DNA of 10,862 bases from Acanthamoeba castellanii str. Neff (Eukaryota; Discosea; Longamoebia; Acanthamoebidae): NCBI RefSeq assembly GCF_000313135.1, contig NW_004457599.1, positions 2,984 through 13,845 on the forward strand. The letters are read 5' to 3'. Below the pieces are notes generated by a model. That model worked only from the letters and a program-made list of their open reading frames with translations. It had not been told where the DNA came from and made no database searches. Position numbers and translations under genes: made by a program. Shown here one piece after another: positions 8,282 through 10,862 of the stretch; position 1 is the stretch's first letter, and each line of letters opens with the position of its first letter.

Positions 8282-8832
8282 CGACGAGAGAGAGGCCGGC
8301 GGGCCGGCGGGCGACGGTGCAGGCTGTGGTGGTCCCGCTGCAGTAGCGCCAGACGCAGCGCTGCCCTGCCGCCTCTACGCAAGCCGGTCCCGGATTACCG
8401 GGGCACGTGAGCAAGCGCGTTGCACTTGTACGACGAGAGCGAGGGCGGCACAGAGCGAGGGCAGGTGGAGGAAGGAGGAAGAGGAAAGAGGAAAGAGAAC
8501 GCACCAAGAGGGCTCGCTTTTCGATCCGATTCCGGCGGGATTCATTCTGTTCAATAAATGAATCAATTTTTAAAGATCAGATTTGGACTCCCAATCGATG
8601 ATCAAAGGGGAGGAGGCAGGAGAACGCGTGCCATCAAATAAAGCTACGAAAGCGGCGCAGGGGCGAGCACGGGCAATGGCCTGCTCGGTACCGCGTTCGC
8701 ACTTTTGACAACTCTTGCGCTACTGCTGTCCCGACCGGCCCTCCGCACCAATCCAGCCGCTGTATTCACCGAAAAGGTCCGAAGAGAGCTGTCCGGTTTT
8801 TGTCGGATTTTAAAATAGGGAAAAAAGAAAAT

Positions 8833-8842
8833 GGCGGGAAAA
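8833..8842 (-). promoter_or_regulatory. E2F-like site TTTTCCCGCC
   Basis: The minus strand reads TTTTCCCGCC, which matches the E2F/DP core TTTCCCGCC. It lies 552 bp upstream of the ATG of the zinc-module gene and just past the end of the polymerase-subunit gene. The match is exact but short, and use as a regulatory site is conjecture. Confidence 0.2.
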
Positions 8843-8860
8843 TAATTTGTAATAATTTGT
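8841..8860 (+). repeat. tandem decamer AATAATTTGT, two copies
   Basis: Two perfect adjacent copies form an AT-rich island within 60 bp of the polymerase-subunit stop codon. Past that stop the transcript would read ACAAATTATT twice, which may be part of its 3-prime end or polyadenylation region. Confidence 0.8.
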
Positions 8861-8896
8861 GCTTGTTTTTGTGATTGCTGTGGCGCAAAGGATCCT

Positions 8897-10707
8897 TCAC
8901 TGGGCGTGGAGGTTGTCGAGTTCGGTGAGGACGGTGTGGCACTTGGCCATGAAGACCTTTACGGCCTCCTCGAAGAGCACGTTGGGCGGAAGGATTCCCG
9001 TCGATTCGATCGAGACTGATCGTGTGCGGAACAGGGGGGAAAGCAGGGTTAGTGGCCCGCGCCATGGAGGGTTGAAGAGAAAGAGGCGGAGGCGGAGGAG
9101 GTACAGATGAAGTGGTCCTTGACCCTGAGCAGTTTGATCCTCTTGTCCCAACCGTCTTCTCGGATGCACTCCCTGCACATGGTGCAGTTTCGCTGGTTCT
9201 TGACGTACGCCTTGCCTGCAGGGCAACACCGGTGAGAATGAGAATGGCCGCTTCGTGAAGGGAGCTGGTGGAAGAGAAAGACGTACCAGAGTCCTCGATA
9301 TCGAACACGTTCATGGGGCACTTGGCCACCAGCTTCTTGGCCTCCTGTCCCTTGAAATCCTTCACAAACTTGATATCGGGCAGCAGTCTAGCACACGATC
9401 AAGCAATCAAACGCAACCGATCAGTCTTAGCTCCTTGCGATACCTCACCTCTCCTCATGAGGTTCGATTTGGTACGTACCGGTAGTAGGCTGTCGAGACC
9501 GGCGACCACTTGGCGTGTTCCTTTCCCTCGCCCTTGGCGCAACGGCACTCCACCTCAATTTCCTGATAGCACGGCGCATGGAAGAGCGGTTGGGCCTGTG
9601 CCACTACATTGTGCGCTCAAGAACTCGTGGGAATGGACACACCTGACCGGGTCGCAGCTTGGCTATGAGGATGTCGTCGTGCACTGGTCGGGGCGGATCA
9701 TCGGCAAAGAGCTCCGCTTGCCCGCCCACCGGCTCCCAGATCAGATCTCGCGAGTATACTATTTGCGATGTGCGATGTGCATCAGTACATAGGCAGCGTG
9801 GTGCTGTTGCATTGCAATGGAAAGAGAGCAAGATAGGCTGCGGGCTGCGGGCTGTGGGCTTACCTTTAGAGTTGACGTAGGCCTCCTCCGGGTTCTGAGG
9901 GTTTGTGTTGTTCGACCGAGTGCAGCGCACCTTCAACTTGAATACGAGCGTGGTCTCGTCCGTCTCCTCCTCGCCGGCTGGGATGATCATAAGAGTGCAG
10001 TTTAGCCATTGACTGAGTCACTGCGAGAATTCAACACACATGAGACGCAGCACACGATGGGCGTACGTTTCTTGAACTCGAACTTGCGCGGATCGACCTT
10101 GATGGGAATGAGACCCAGGCGGTGAGCAAGCACTTCGTCTTGGATGATGGAAGTGTTGTTGTGTATCCAGACGTGCTCGATGGCCATGGTGGGGATCTCG
10201 GAGAGGAGGATGCGACGGAAGGCGTTCGCCACGGGAGCATCGACGCCGATGAGGTCGAACACGAGCAGGCCCTCCTTGGGCTTGTAGTCGATGATCTTGA
10301 TCTTCAGGTTGGACATGAGGTCGTTGATGTCGAACTTGTTGTCCACGCCGAGCGACTGGTAGGTGTCTGACGCGAACGACGTGCCCGGCTGCACGCGCAA
10401 GTCCACAAGCAGAAATGCGTGGAAGAGTACATCAGCAACCAAAGCATCACAGTCACGACACTCTGCTCTGCCTACATGCCGCTCATAAATTAATCTCCGC
10501 ATTTTCCATCTCCAAATCTGATTTTCGTGGCCGGCGACATCTCTCCCCCACCGATGCGGCATTGTGCCTATAAATTATAATGTGCAGCTGTGATTGAAAG
10601 GGGAAGATGAAAAATCGTACGTAAACGGGGGCCGGATTGGTGAAGCCTACGCGAGTCTTCTTCTCGTGAAGATTCTCCGACATGCTACCCTTCTTCTTGC
10701 TCGACAT
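8897..10707 (-). CDS. RPAC1: DNA-directed RNA polymerases I and III subunit RPAC1 (AC40)
   Basis: The eight exons are 10621-10707, 10067-10388, 9864-9977, 9643-9758, 9480-9562, 9287-9387, 9105-9215 and 8897-9015. They sum to 1053 nt, or 350 residues, close to the human protein (about 346). AC40 pairs with AC19 to form the alpha-like assembly platform of nuclear Pol I and Pol III. Hallmarks in order are [20 protein letters not shown] (77-96), [20 protein letters not shown] (106-125), [21 protein letters not shown] (about 198-213), [15 protein letters not shown] and [11 protein letters not shown] near the C-terminus. Every junction restores family-conserved sequence, for example VYSRDLIW across intron 3 and HFIFSIES across intron 7. 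The 28-residue exon 9480-9562 is easily missed. C264-P, C285, C288 and C291 form an unusual cysteine set. The start is the first in-frame ATG (MSSKKKG). Confidence 0.96.
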
Positions 10708-10862
10708 TGTGAGTGGCTGGACGATAATCGGTACAGGCAGTGAATGAGCCCCCTTGCTGGATCGCACAGCTGTGGATGTAGAATCAATCTGAACGGAGAC
10801 AAAGGCAGCGCCAGAGAAAAGACTTATTTCTTTCCGACTTATTTCGCATGTCTTACGGGTCA
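10708..10862 (-). promoter_or_regulatory. 5-prime flank of RPAC1 with GACTTATTTC repeats
   Basis: The upstream region of the polymerase-subunit gene runs to the window end. Two perfect copies of GACTTATTTC (10821-10830 and 10836-10845, GAAATAAGTC on the gene strand) lie 15 bp apart, about 115-140 bp before the ATG. No classical TATAAA is seen between them and the ATG. Paired A/T-rich elements in this position are plausible core or upstream promoter elements, but no function is proven. Confidence 0.35.

Larger units (their letters stand above)
8282..8896. other. intergenic region between two minus-strand genes
   Basis: This 615-bp gap holds the 3-prime flank of the polymerase-subunit gene (right side) and the promoter and leader of the zinc-module gene (left side). 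AATAAA occurs on the plus strand near 8555 and 8637, but no plus-strand gene ends here. On the minus strand TTTATTGAACAG followed by AATGAATCCC (about 8565-8540) looks like a splice acceptor followed by a short ATG frame (MNPAGIGSKSEPSW). That would allow an upstream exon. No further gene is visible. Confidence 0.5.

Noticed and set aside
6897..8507. 536-codon open frame on the minus strand, longer than any real exon in the window
   Set aside because: It is an off-frame reading of the Ser- and Met-rich exons of the zinc-module gene. It runs through three introns, has Leu/Val/Asp/His-rich shadow composition and shows no domain. The neighbouring frame joins nine later exons in phase.
10561..10582. 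TATAAATTATAAT as a TATA box for RPAC1
   Set aside because: It lies inside the 232-nt first intron of RPAC1, downstream of the ATG at 10707 and of the conserved first-exon junction, so it is unlikely to be the core promoter.
1..10862. Search for mobile elements, CRISPR, toxin or viral genes
   Set aside because: No transposase, integrase, reverse transcriptase, terminal inverted repeats, spaced repeats or viral hallmark genes are visible in any frame.

Overview
This window looks like nuclear DNA of a free-living, GC-rich protist. The best fit is an Acanthamoeba-like amoebozoan. The reasons are compact genes split by many short GT-AG introns (69 to 232 nt), high GC at third codon positions, long Gln/His/Ser/Met-rich tracts, a helicase-associated (HA) domain protein, and a eukaryotic RNA polymerase I/III subunit. 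The organism call is an inference; no ribosomal or organelle marker is present. I see no tRNA, rRNA, transposase, CRISPR array or prokaryotic operon.

Layout from left to right. (1) About 180-1590, plus strand: a coding-like stretch with a probable signal peptide, a luminal region and one C-terminal membrane segment. Its reading frame changes several times, so it is either a gene with introns I cannot place or a decaying gene. (2) About 1590-2810: no confident gene, but a TATA-like box and splice-consensus exons on the minus strand hint at an unrecognised gene. (3) 2811-4682, plus strand: a three-exon gene for a 575-residue protein, with a Ser/Pro- and Gln/His-rich N-terminus, a nuclear localisation signal and two HA domains. 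(4) 5057-8281, minus strand, convergent with (3): a ten-exon gene for a 761-residue Ser- and Met-rich nuclear protein, with a double Cys-Cys-Cys-His zinc module followed by a coiled coil. I cannot name it. (5) 8897-10707, minus strand: an eight-exon gene for RPAC1 (AC40), the alpha-like subunit shared by RNA polymerases I and III. It is complete at 350 residues and carries four cysteines spaced as in the [4Fe-4S] domain of archaeal subunit D.

I rebuilt the three gene models (3), (4) and (5) exon by exon. All 18 introns are GT-AG, and the summed exon lengths are exact multiples of three (1728, 2286 and 1053 nt). This argues that the sequence is accurate and that the frame breaks in region (1) may be biological. 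The genes do not form an operon. They share only a nuclear theme: a DNA-binding-type HA protein, a zinc-module protein that may act on chromatin, and a polymerase core subunit.
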